DNA of 64,000 nucleotides from Hymenolepis diminuta (taxonomy: Eukaryota > Platyhelminthes > Cestoda > Cyclophyllidea > Hymenolepididae). The DNA is taken from NCBI GenBank assembly GCA_900708905.1, contig CAADRB010000004.1, forward strand, positions 1,512,932 to 1,576,931, given 5' to 3'. The notes beneath the pieces are model-generated. The model did not search any database. It was not told where the DNA came from and worked only from the letters and a program-made list of their open reading frames with translations. Shown here piece after piece: positions 12,986-22,869 of this stretch (its first letter is position 1; every line of letters begins with the position of its first letter). The position numbers and the translations under genes are program-made.

Positions 12986-13911
12986 GTAAGTAAACTTGGT
13001 TTTATTAATACCGTTTCTTCAGTTGATGGAGGTCAACGTGCTGTTATCTTCGATCGATTTAAGGGTGTTCGTCAAACCGTTATTGGTGAAGGAACTCACT
13101 TTATTATTCCATGGGTTCAAAAGCCAATTATTTATGACATTCGCTCTAAACCTCGCAACATTCCAGTCATGACCGGATCAAAAGGTCAGTTTATTTAATG
13201 CTTATATTAATCTGTCGAAGTAAACAAATGTTTACCTTCTCTTTATTGCCTATTGTAATAGATCTTCAGACTGTCAACATTACTCTGCGTATTCTCTACA
13301 GACCCCAAGCAGATTTACTTCCAAAGATCTACTCTAATCTTGGTTTTGATTACGAAGAGCGTGTCTTGCCATCAATCACCACTGAGGTTCTCAAAGCTGT
13401 TGTCGCCCAATTCGACGCTAGTGAACTTATTACTCAGAGAGAAATTGTTAGCCAACGTGTTAATGAATACCTAACTGAACGTGCTGCTTCTTTTGGCATT
13501 CTATTGGATGATATTGCTTTGGTATGTTTCCTTGATAACCCCTTTTATGCATAACTCTGAGTGGGTAAAAATAATTCATGTTTTCCCTTTGTTTAGACTC
13601 AAATTTCTTTCACCTCAGAATTCGCAGCAGCTGTTGAGGCTAAACAGGTAGCTCAGCAGGAGGCAGAACGTGCGAGATTCTTGGTAGAAAAAGCAGAACA
13701 ACAAAAACTCGCTGCAGTTATTAGTGCTGAAGGTGATTCAGAGGCTGCTAAGATGCTAGCAAAATCGTTCGGTCAATCTGGTGATGGCTTGATCGAGTTG
13801 CGACGTATTGAGGCGGCTGAAGATATTGCCTATCAGTTGGGTAAAAATCGCAATATCTCCTATCTTCCCGATGGTGTTAATGCTCTCCTCAGCATCCCCA
13901 ATATGAATTAG
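12889..13911 (+). CDS. PHB1: Prohibitin-1 (PHB1), complete, four exons
   Basis: Prohibitin-1 forms ring complexes with prohibitin-2 in the mitochondrial inner membrane, where they act as a scaffold and chaperone. Exons are 12889-12985, 13023-13184, 13262-13521 and 13597-13911, separated by introns of 37, 77 and 75 nt. The 277-residue product matches the family's length (human 272). Residues about 12-32 form the N-terminal membrane segment. The SPFH/PHB domain follows, with the signatures [31 protein letters not shown] and ERVLPSI. The helical C-terminus carries [30 protein letters not shown] and GDGLIELR. The end [14 protein letters not shown] matches the usual YLP motif. ATG at 12889 is chosen as the first in frame; a second Met five codons in (12901) also fits. 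A poly(A) signal follows at 14028. No lesion is seen. Confidence 0.97.
13023..13184 (+). CDS. PHB1: Prohibitin-1 exon 2
   Basis: Starts after TTTCTTCAG and encodes the first part of the SPFH domain ([13 protein letters not shown] through PVMTGSK). Donor GTCAGTTT. Confidence 0.96.
13262..13521 (+). CDS. PHB1: Prohibitin-1 exon 3
   Basis: Starts after TTGTAATAG, restoring the split Asp codon, and runs from [12 protein letters not shown] to LLDDIAL. Donor GTATGTTT. This is the most conserved part of the protein. Confidence 0.96.
13597..13911 (+). CDS. PHB1: Prohibitin-1 exon 4 with stop codon
   Basis: Starts after TTTGTTTAG and encodes the last 104 residues, the coiled-coil assembly region and C-terminus, ending in TAG. 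Confidence 0.96.
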   Translation, partial: TQISFTSEFAAAVEAKQVAQQEAERARFLVEKAEQQKLAAVISAEGDSEAAKMLAKSFGQSGDGLIELRRIEAAEDIAYQLGKNRNISYLPDGVNALLSIPNMN

Positions 13912-14027
13912 AATTCGGTTGATTTTCCGCTTTCCCCTACTCCCTTGTAGTATTGCGATTTGTGGCTTCTTATTGTAAGGCGCTTATTCCAATCAGTCGT
14001 GTAAATCTCTTAGAATTGCTATTTGAT

Positions 14028-14033
14028 AATAAA
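14028..14033 (+). promoter_or_regulatory. Poly(A) signal of prohibitin-1
   Basis: A canonical AATAAA lies 117 nt after the prohibitin stop codon and 55 nt before the next ATG, so the 3' end of prohibitin almost abuts the next candidate gene. Confidence 0.7.
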
Positions 14034-14088
14034 GTGTTATTCACATTAATGTATTATTCCTTCTTCGAAGATTGTTGTTCTCTTTAAA

Positions 14089-14245
14089 ATGTCTGTTATC
14101 GATTTAACGCGGTCACTTGTTGGCTCGCTCACCCGTGTAAGTGCAATTATCGTATTCATTTGATTGTAAGGATTCTATCGATATTTCAAGTTGAATCTAG
14201 GGCTGTCTAGCTTTTAATGCATCATTCAGTGAAAGAAGGACGTAG
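14089..14245 (+). CDS. Possible two-exon micro-gene downstream of prohibitin (31 codons)
   Basis: An ATG at 14089 in a favourable context opens 16 codons ending exactly at a strong donor (GTAAGTGC at 14137). A 64-nt intron ends in GAATCTAG, and a phase-0 second exon (14201-14245) adds 14 codons before TAG. The product would be 30 residues (MSVIDLTRSLVGSLTR, then 14 more). I do not recognise it. The position directly after the prohibitin poly(A) signal on the same strand is what a trans-spliced downstream gene would look like. It could also be the first exon of a longer gene whose next exon I have not found, or chance. There is no domain evidence. Confidence 0.3.
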
Positions 14246-15403
14246 CAAAATTTGACGATTTCTGCATAATTCGAGTTGTGATTGATGCTCCTTATCTTTA
14301 CGGCAACTTCAAGAGATTGAGTAATGATACCATTCCCATCCCACGAAATTTTTATTTGTCAATTTTATTTAAAAAAGTTCTTAAATAGTACCCTGTCAAA
14401 CATTGGTTTTCGACGATGAATTTCAAATTACTATTGAAGTATGAATACATCTAGACATTTCTAGGATACGTTAGGCACTGTATTCGCCTTACTTTGTAGT
14501 AATACGAGATTTGCGATCTGTTTATTCGCATTAACAATAGACGTATTTTGTACATCTATATCTAAAACTATATTCATTTCTACGTCTTATATATGTTTTC
14601 CATGGAACTTCTTTCTCATGATTTAGCTGAAATGAAAAGTTAAGAATGAACTCAAAATAGGCCCGGCTGAAAAACGTTCCTTGCCGTCATGGAAGTTATG
14701 GCGAGAAAAAAATGGGTCTTACTAAAGATAATGATCAAAGTTGGCAGGCCTCTCCTGCTTTTCCAGATCTTAAGTTTCACGCTTTATTGCCTAATTCATA
14801 TCCCTAAAATTTTTTCTGCAAAAAAGGACTTGAAATTTCTAAATTACTACCTGTCCTGCAGCCACTCGTACGAGAAAGTCCAATCATCTCCAGCTATCCC
14901 CTTTTGCTGACCGATGCGCTGATATTTCCCTTATGTTATAGCATATTTTTTATCGAATACCACATACGCGGCTCCTCAGAGAAATCAGTTTCGGCCTTTA
15001 CTTAAGATGCGGATAGGACATAGGCATTATTAAACGTCGTTTTCCTTCGTGTATGAAAGAAAATGGTTCCCCAACATCAAAGGATTAGTTATCGCTAAGC
15101 CTAACCATAACGACGTCCAGGGTTGATAATCACGCTCATCCATAAATGACTCAAAGCACCATCACTCAGACACAGGCGATCAAATCTCTCTTGAACCCCG
15201 CATCAAACTACGGATACTAAAACATGGAACGCTTACAAAAACACCTTTGCCACTAACTTACCAGCCCCAACCTACCCAGAGTTAGAAGACCGAGATTGGT
15301 TTTCGAGTAGTCAACCCAAAATTTTAACTAATGGTTCATAGATACACTGCCTTAAAACCAAGGATACAAAACCCTACAAGATCACTCACATTCCAAAAAC
15401 ACA
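14246..15403. other. Intergenic stretch up to the inverted repeat
   Basis: No secure gene. A short frame after an acceptor-like AAAATAG (14661 to about 14807, 48 codons, plus strand) has coding-like composition but no partner exon I could identify. Confidence 0.4.
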
Positions 15404-16097
15404 ACATCCTCATCTACTCAATACTCAAGTACCTAGCATTTCAATAATTATAACGACGACACCCAAGCCACTGCATTCCTTCGAATCCACTCTTTTTTCC
15501 CAAATTAGAAAAACAAGCGATTAAGATATCGACAATTTGTATTAAAGCAAGCATTCTTCGAAGAAATAAGTGACCTATCTAAAATGAAAACCCCTCGATT
15601 AGGAAAGTCAGTAATTAAAATTATATCATAACTCATACAAGAGGTATCAAACATCACGTAAATGCTATCCCAAGTTACCTTCCAAATCCATGTCGAATGC
15701 AGGACGAAGTCACAGCAAAATCATTTTGTCGGAAGATACGTTTCGCTCATTTCGGATTAAATAAAGCGGAATCACTTGTCAGAAGTGTCAAATCATCATC
15801 TAAAAGTAGTGACAGACACTCATATTCTTGCAAAACACCAATAGACCTAAAAAACAAGGGGTATTTAAGATTTGATATATCAGAAAATAAAATTGACATC
15901 ATTATTGTTCATATGAACTATGCTAAACATCATGCAAAGTAAACCTACCCCTACAGGATTCATAGAGTAAATCGATGTCAGTCGCGAGTCTCCCTGAAAC
16001 AGGGAAATATGACCTCACATTTCGTCATTTTATGCAAAAGTCAGATAGGGGCGAAAATAAAAATCTCATGTTATTTCATAACATTTCAATCATCACT
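15404..16097 (+). repeat. Left arm of a large inverted repeat (694 bp)
   Basis: This arm is the reverse complement of 18891-19584 with no net insertion or deletion. By eye I find two mismatches, both near the outer end (about 15412 and 15445). Both arms therefore contain the same 81-codon open frame (15697-15942 here), which I regard as a by-product of the duplication because it has no recognisable domain. Homology stops sharply at both ends. Confidence 0.9.
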
Positions 16098-18890
16098 AAC
16101 CAGCTTGATGAGCACACGATCCTCTACCGTTGCACCAATTTTTTAATTCTGAAAAAGGAATGTCAGTTACAAATCAGACGAACGAGACACTCATCAGGTA
16201 TCTGAGTAAAAATATTTATCAACAAGATTGCAAGTGAGGTTACTCACATTCAAAAGAATAACAAATCTGATCCCCACGCCACCTGTGTTAGTGCCATCTC
16301 AGTGTCAAAAATTTTCATTCGCCATCAATGGCAGAACTGGCTTAGTTATCATCACTAACTCACAGACACGTAGAAATTGCCATCACCGACGTCATCCTTT
16401 GCGTCTGCAATAAGAGAGTGAGAAATAAATTTTTGTCTCAGTGCCATAATTTGTTTTCATATAGATCAATAGCAGAACTGGCTTCGTTTTCATCATCCAC
16501 TTACAACAGACCCGCTTAGTAACGCCACTAAAGCACGTGTGCCTAATAGTGTTGCCATTACTATCTGTTTAAACATATTGAGTGTATTTAATCAGTAGTT
16601 TTAAGTTTTAAACCAATAATAAATTCATTCTTTTATATACTTTAAAATATCAATTTTTATCAATCATCTGTACCTTTCGAATATTCAATTTTGAAGTTGT
16701 TATCACCATACATTCTTACATAACTTACATTCTGCATACATACATATTTTAAATAAAACGAAATGATAATTAATTCCCCTGAGCTAAATGCTTTATTCTG
16801 GTTTAATGGAAACAGGGATTCGGGTTAGATTTGTTTATAAATGAAAAATTTAAAAAAACGTGTTCATTTTTCTGATAGTTGATCATTTTTCCAAAAGATT
16901 ATTGCAACACCAATCCATTTGTTGAATGTAGGGTCAAAAACATAGTATCGTGTATCAATTTTGCTTTTCACCTAACTGTTTAATGTATTAACAATTAATA
17001 ATTAGTGGACTACGATTTTTTATACTGGAAATTCTGAAGAACAATTTATCAGGATACAAATACAAGAAGAAATTACGATATAACGAAATATATCATAATG
17101 TTTTTCTAGGAATAAGATTAGTTATATATTTTTCCCTGTACCTCTAGGTTGAATGATTTTTGTCCCATTGATCCCATTTAGATTAAGAAAAATCTTGTTT
17201 GGTTACTGCTATAGCCAGCAGATATCTATCAACACTCGCCGATTAGAAGTGATTGACTGGTGATAAGATCTCCACTACAGTGTCCACAGGTAGTCCCGCT
17301 GTGTATTTGCTTGTTTGTACACAGATACCTAAACAGATTTCGATCATCACACCGAGACACCGACGATGGGACATGACTGACGTCTAATAAAGTGTGGACT
17401 AAAATTAATTCATTCTGTGGTAACATTACTTTACAGTTTTGTGTTAGACTTTGCTATGGCACCTTCGCTGAGGTTTCTGGGGCCTAAAAATGAGGCTGCT
17501 GCGTCGAATGCAAATTTTGAAATGCACTTTAAATACTCTGTAAAAATGCGAACGCAGGAAGGCAATTACACTTATTTTTAATACAGGATATAAATCAAAT
17601 ATAATATCTAGATTAAAATGACAAAATGAATTTAGTTAAATCATTTGAAGGCGTTTAAATGTAAAACAAAAAAGGAATGGACGGTTTTATATTGTAAAAC
17701 TCAAGAACAAATTTTTTAGTGAGAATGTGAAGATGGGCGGTTAAGGGACTAGAGTAATTCAGAAATGCTCTTCGACGCTGATTCTTTGGCTTGAAGATGC
17801 TTATTAGACTCGAATATAAAATAAAATAAATAACAAGAGGTGCAAATAGCAAAACATAACTAAATTATGAATGACGCGGAAATTGTGGAATAAGGGTATT
17901 CGCTATTACCTACGCGACCATTTTCTAATAACGACTTCATATTCCATCGGGCAAAATAGTTAAAAGTCTGTGGACCACTTTCTAGGCAAGATAATTGACA
18001 AAATAATCAGTATAGCGTTTACCATCTTAGTGTCGCATTTAGTATTGTATACCATCCAAGCATCTTGCCATTTTGTGCTTTCTGTAAGCATTATGCAGAA
18101 TATGTAAGCATATTTAAGTTTATAAATATTATTATTTTATTAAAAATTTGAAAATTATGCAAGTAATTTAATGAATAGGAAGATGAAAAATCTTTCCTAG
18201 CTGCGCCTTTTAGTGTATTATGTAAATGCTTTCACGTGCTGGCGTGTTTGCTTTGGCAAGGGCTGCAAGTCGATGTTTTTCGTAGGTTTACAACAATTTA
18301 ATCACTTCTGCTATCGAGCAACATGGTAACGAGTTGTAGAAATGAGACAATTTTTATAGCCATTTGTGATCTTTCCTTCTGGATCTGTGTTTCTCGTGTG
18401 CTTATGTCAGCACTTCGGTGAAAATGTTTCAAATATCGGTAAGTGTATGATGATAAATAAGCCAGTTCTGCTATTGAAGCAAATATGAAAATATATTTTG
18501 GCACTGAGGTAAAATTTGCTCTGAGCGCATTTTTCTTTACAGTTGAGACAGATGAAATGTCGCGTAACTCAGCGAATCTAAGGTAAATATTTGCTTAATA
18601 ATAATGATGCATAATACGTAACTCGGATAACCTGAAGAATGTCTCGTTCGACTGATTGTATTGAAAATTTGATTTATTTTACAGATGCGAAAGAGGTATA
18701 ATGGGATAGGGGAATTCCACTCTTGTGGCAAGTGATGGTCGAAACAGTATAAACGTGGTACACTGATTTTCGCAGCTATCTGACTTTTATAAAAATTTAA
18801 AAAAACATCAATGACCGTTCTTGTTCGTTTCTAGGATATAACCACAATTGTTCAAAGGCTTTATCGCAATATTCGGATTCCTTCGACGTA
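16098..18890. other. Spacer of the inverted repeat, with degraded inner repeat units
   Basis: The 2.8-kb spacer is not unrelated sequence. Segments at about 16160-16205 (plus) and 18600-18660 (minus) match in inverted orientation. A unit built around CTCAGTG and GCAGAACTGGCTT occurs twice on the left (about 16298 and 16434) and once inverted on the right (about 18420-18515). The centre (16600-18290) holds no recognised gene, only two short back-to-back frames starting at 17426 (minus) and 17456 (plus). Confidence 0.6.
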
Positions 18891-19584
18891 AGTGATGATT
18901 GAAATGTTATGAAATAACATGAGATTTTTATTTTCGCCCCTATCTGACTTTTGCATAAAATGACGAAATGTGAGGTCATATTTCCCTGTTTCAGGGAGAC
19001 TCGCGACTGACATCGATTTACTCTATGAATCCTGTAGGGGTAGGTTTACTTTGCATGATGTTTAGCATAGTTCATATGAACAATAATGATGTCAATTTTA
19101 TTTTCTGATATATCAAATCTTAAATACCCCTTGTTTTTTAGGTCTATTGGTGTTTTGCAAGAATATGAGTGTCTGTCACTACTTTTAGATGATGATTTGA
19201 CACTTCTGACAAGTGATTCCGCTTTATTTAATCCGAAATGAGCGAAACGTATCTTCCGACAAAATGATTTTGCTGTGACTTCGTCCTGCATTCGACATGG
19301 ATTTGGAAGGTAACTTGGGATAGCATTTACGTGATGTTTGATACCTCTTGTATGAGTTATGATATAATTTTAATTACTGACTTTCCTAATCGAGGGGTTT
19401 TCATTTTAGATAGGTCACTTATTTCTTCGAAGAATGCTTGCTTTAATACAAATTGTCGATATCTTAATCGCTTGTTTTTCTAATTTGGGAAAAAAGAGTG
19501 GATTCGAAGGAATGCAGTGGCTTGGGTGTCGTCGTTATAATTACTGAAATGCTAGGTACTTGAGTATTGAGTAGACGAGGATGT
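18891..19584 (-). repeat. Right arm of the large inverted repeat (694 bp)
   Basis: Reverse complement of the left arm 15404-16097, nearly identical. Just inside it, around 18724-18790, lies a diverged direct copy of the arm's own inner end (shared AAGTGATG, then CTATCTGACTTTT), suggesting a local repeat of about 165 bp. No clear target-site duplication flanks the pair. Confidence 0.9.
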
Positions 19585-22555
19585 CTCACAATTGACAGTA
19601 ATATTTAGATTATTATTAAGAAATTGAGAGAATAATGCATTCCGAGTGCGGTAGTTCGTAATTGTTTGGATGTTGTGTTAAATGGTTTTTTATCTTTGTG
19701 TGCGGTAGTATTTTGACTGGTAGTGTGCGGTGCGCCGTTGACTTTCACAAATGAACTGATGTGTTTTCGCTTCATTTTGAAGTGAAGAATTGGGTGTTCT
19801 GATGCACAGGTAAAATCAGTTAAGCGTAACAAGAGTAACTGAAGGTGGTAACGCTTTCGTTGCCATTGAAAATTATAACTATGAAACAGAGTTCGAGTTT
19901 CTTTGAAGACCTTGAAGGTAGGGTTGTGCTGGTGGGGTATTTGCTTCAAGAGGATCCCTAAGTGCTGATACCTCATATCTGTTGAATGTGTGAATGATAT
20001 AAGAATTACAATTTGAAACTGCTTGGAATCCCAATCGAATATTACCGGCACATTCATCTCATGTGCACTGAGTTATCGATTATCAGATTTTTACGCTCAT
20101 ACGTGGATACGTGAGATAATCAGTAAATAGCTAACCAAACAGCCAATCGTGCATATTCGAGTCTCTATAAGTAAATTTGTTTTTTTTTAAGCTTGAGCTA
20201 CAATTCTTCTTTGTGTCCGAGTAGTTGTCGCTTTTAGAAGGGGACAACTGACCATTTAAAAAGGGTCTTCGTAAATACGATTATAGTGGCAGTTGCCTCA
20301 AGACGTTTACTTGAAAGTCTCTTGTCAGGGCACTATGTTCTTCCATGCGCCTAGAAATTAGTACACCAAAGTTGATCCCGTTATTTAATAATGATATCCT
20401 TTCCCGCTGATTCCTTTCGGTAACGGCATATGTGACATCCGAAGAAAACCGATTATAATGTAACTGAAACGACCAAACAAAGCGGTCATAAGTTCAAACC
20501 CCTGTCCTTTCTTCAGTAGTGACTACTACTCGAACATTCGTGAGTCTTGTTAACTTAATAATCCTCACATTGGACAAAACAGGTGTGCAAATAGGACACT
20601 AACCACTTTATGCCCTATCGGATGTGTATTTTCATTTAATCATTCCGAATTCACGACCGTTCGACGGAATAAAAGGAAAATTTTTCCACAAATATAACCT
20701 TCAGAACTAAATCAAAGCTGGGAAAGAATGTCACAATAGGGGAAAGTTAATAATGAAGCTTCGAAGTGTTCTATCTCCGAAAGCTATGCATCCAGCTGTC
20801 CAATTCGTATGTTCTATAAGATATTTAATGAAAGAATAATAATACCGGAACTTTATTGTTGTTATTATTCCTCAAAAAGTTCTGAGGATTATAATTACTG
20901 TTACGTTTCACGTTTAAATGTTTCTTATGAATATGAGTTTGAAAATGGGGCGTATGACTTTAAATAAATGGTATATTAAAAGAAATGTAATGGTTATCTT
21001 CTGTAACTTCCATTTTATCTCATCAAAACACCAACACATATAAAAATGAATCAACTGGGTCAATTTTCTGTTCACTTAATATTTCTCTGATTATTTTTAA
21101 AATCGGAAAATTGTGAGAAACCCTATATCTGTCAGAAAAGATAAACACTGACTCGGGTGAGGTATCTAAAACAGACATTTTTACACGTCTCAAATACCCC
21201 CAAATCACCAAAATCGTATAGAGTATAAAGCACGTTTATTGTTAATACGACTAACTGAACGAATTATAAAGTGCTCAAAATGAATTTGAACTGGTTTGTA
21301 AAATGCAGATTTGTAAACAAGTGCAAGTGGATGTATTTGTGGTTCATGAAAGTTAATATCCGGTACAATTGTCACCCACTCGTCGCGGAAAATTGCTCCC
21401 AAATATAAGGTCCTGATAATCCTCCAATGGAGCTTGAGACCAACTCAAATAGTTAAGCCCTCCAAGTTCTGCAGTTACATTCTTGCATTTTCAACCAATG
21501 GAAGAAAAAAATGTATTGACGTGTCAAAATCGACCAGCAAAGACATTGTAGACAAGCATTTGCTACAATCCAGAGAACGAATTATGAAAGGTGAATTTTA
21601 GGACGTGAACTATCCATTTATTAAATATTGTACAATCTGAAACGAAAAGCTAAATAAAGTTGGACTCTTTGATAATTGACCTTGCTCTCATCATCCTCAT
21701 GATCCTCCCCCCTTTTCATTCGTTGAACTTTCCGTTGACTGATTTTATTTTCTTTCTGAAATTAAAAATTATAAATTTTTTGTGTAACTGTGGAAAAAAA
21801 TAATCCACTTCTGAACTTTTATATACGTCCACGTACGTTACTCCTTATTCCACCATTAGACTTTGTGGACAAACTAGTAGCATCATGGAACTTCCCTAAC
21901 GGGACGCTAAATTTCGCTCCCCTCTCTGTCGGGTGTGGCTAGCTATTCCGCTCACTATGTGCATTGATGGACATTAAACCCGTAATTCCTGACTTCGTAG
22001 GCAAGCACGTCAATTGTTGTCATCAGCGCTCAATGAAGCTTATAAAGAATAAGATATGTAGGAAATTCTTGGCAGCCCGATTAGCTAATAATTGTGGGAA
22101 CTAGGTCGAAGGTTTATAAGGTGAGAATAAAAGCGCATTTAACACAAATTATTAGTTGGACTTGCTCTGGAAAATATGGCGTTTCGATTAGGGGAATTAA
22201 ATCGTTGGATTGTTTCTTAAAAACTGATTCTTAAAATAATTGTATTGATGTCTGGCAACGTAACTTATTCAGTACGAGATCTGCATAATAGAGACTGAGT
22301 TTAAATGATAAGATGAGCATTCTCTATATGACGAAATAATAACGTCACAATGTCCTTTTTAGAAGTTTAGATATTAATTTGCTGAATTTACGACTAAACA
22401 AACAATAAACTTGCAAAAATGCAGATAAAACAACAGGTCTAAATTCACTGAAATAAATTGTTCCAAATACAAGGAATTAATTAAGTAAATAGATTATATC
22501 CGGGGATCACTTAATTGACAAGCAATGAAGAATGAGAGAGAGATTTAAATACAAG
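19585..22555. other. Intergenic region between the inverted repeat and the PHLDB-family gene
   Basis: No supported gene. A 150-codon minus-strand frame (20057-19605) begins with ATG but has low-complexity Thr/Lys/His content and no recognisable domain. About 20065-20290 is a diverged R1 dispersed-repeat copy. The 3' UTR of the PHLDB gene must begin at 22555 on the minus strand; the poly(A) site is not obvious. Confidence 0.5.
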
Positions 22556-22869
22556 TCAGCTATTGGCGGCGTCTTTGGTGGATTCGTCGCGCCTTTGATT
22601 GGAGAGTGTTGTGTTTGGAAGACAGAGATAGGCTCCAGCGCAAGTAAAGAGAGCATCTACCCACACCCGCATAGCTTCAGGTGAGGGCGCCGTTAAAGAA
22701 AGTGTTCGGGTACGGGTTGGTAGAGGCCTACATTGTGGAGAAGTTAAAGAGGAAAGAGGAGGACATGAAGCCACCAAAAGTAGACAAAAACTCGCATTTT
22801 TATTGCTATTGCCTTTTCGTCCTTGTCGGTCAGGATAGACGTCAATAATATCGGTGAAGCTAATAACAT
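22556..22869 (-). CDS. PHLDB: PHLDB exon 9: C-terminal half of the PH domain and stop
   Basis: Starts after TTTATTTTAG and completes a split Asp codon (AAA G|AT). Encodes DVISFTDIIDVYPD, a longer loop rich in Pro/Thr, then SLTAPSPEAMRVWVDAL, the final PH helix with its invariant Trp. It ends with TGA (complement of 22556-22558) after a short hydrophilic tail, DAANS. Confidence 0.92.

Noticed and set aside
14661..14807. 48-codon frame after an acceptor-like AAAATAG
   Set aside because: Joining it to the candidate micro-gene gives an early stop, and no other donor was found.
15697..15942. 81-codon frame present identically in both arms of the inverted repeat (also 19046-19291)
   Set aside because: Identity reflects the duplicated DNA, not protein selection. 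No domain, no splice or promoter context.
19605..20057. 150-codon minus-strand ORF starting with ATG
   Set aside because: Low-complexity content, no recognisable domain, no partner exon. Part of it overlaps degraded repeat-flanking sequence. Could be reconsidered with transcript data.
20440..20520. tRNA-like AAGTTCAAACCCC stretch
   Set aside because: No acceptor or anticodon stems can be drawn; no tRNA was found anywhere in the window.
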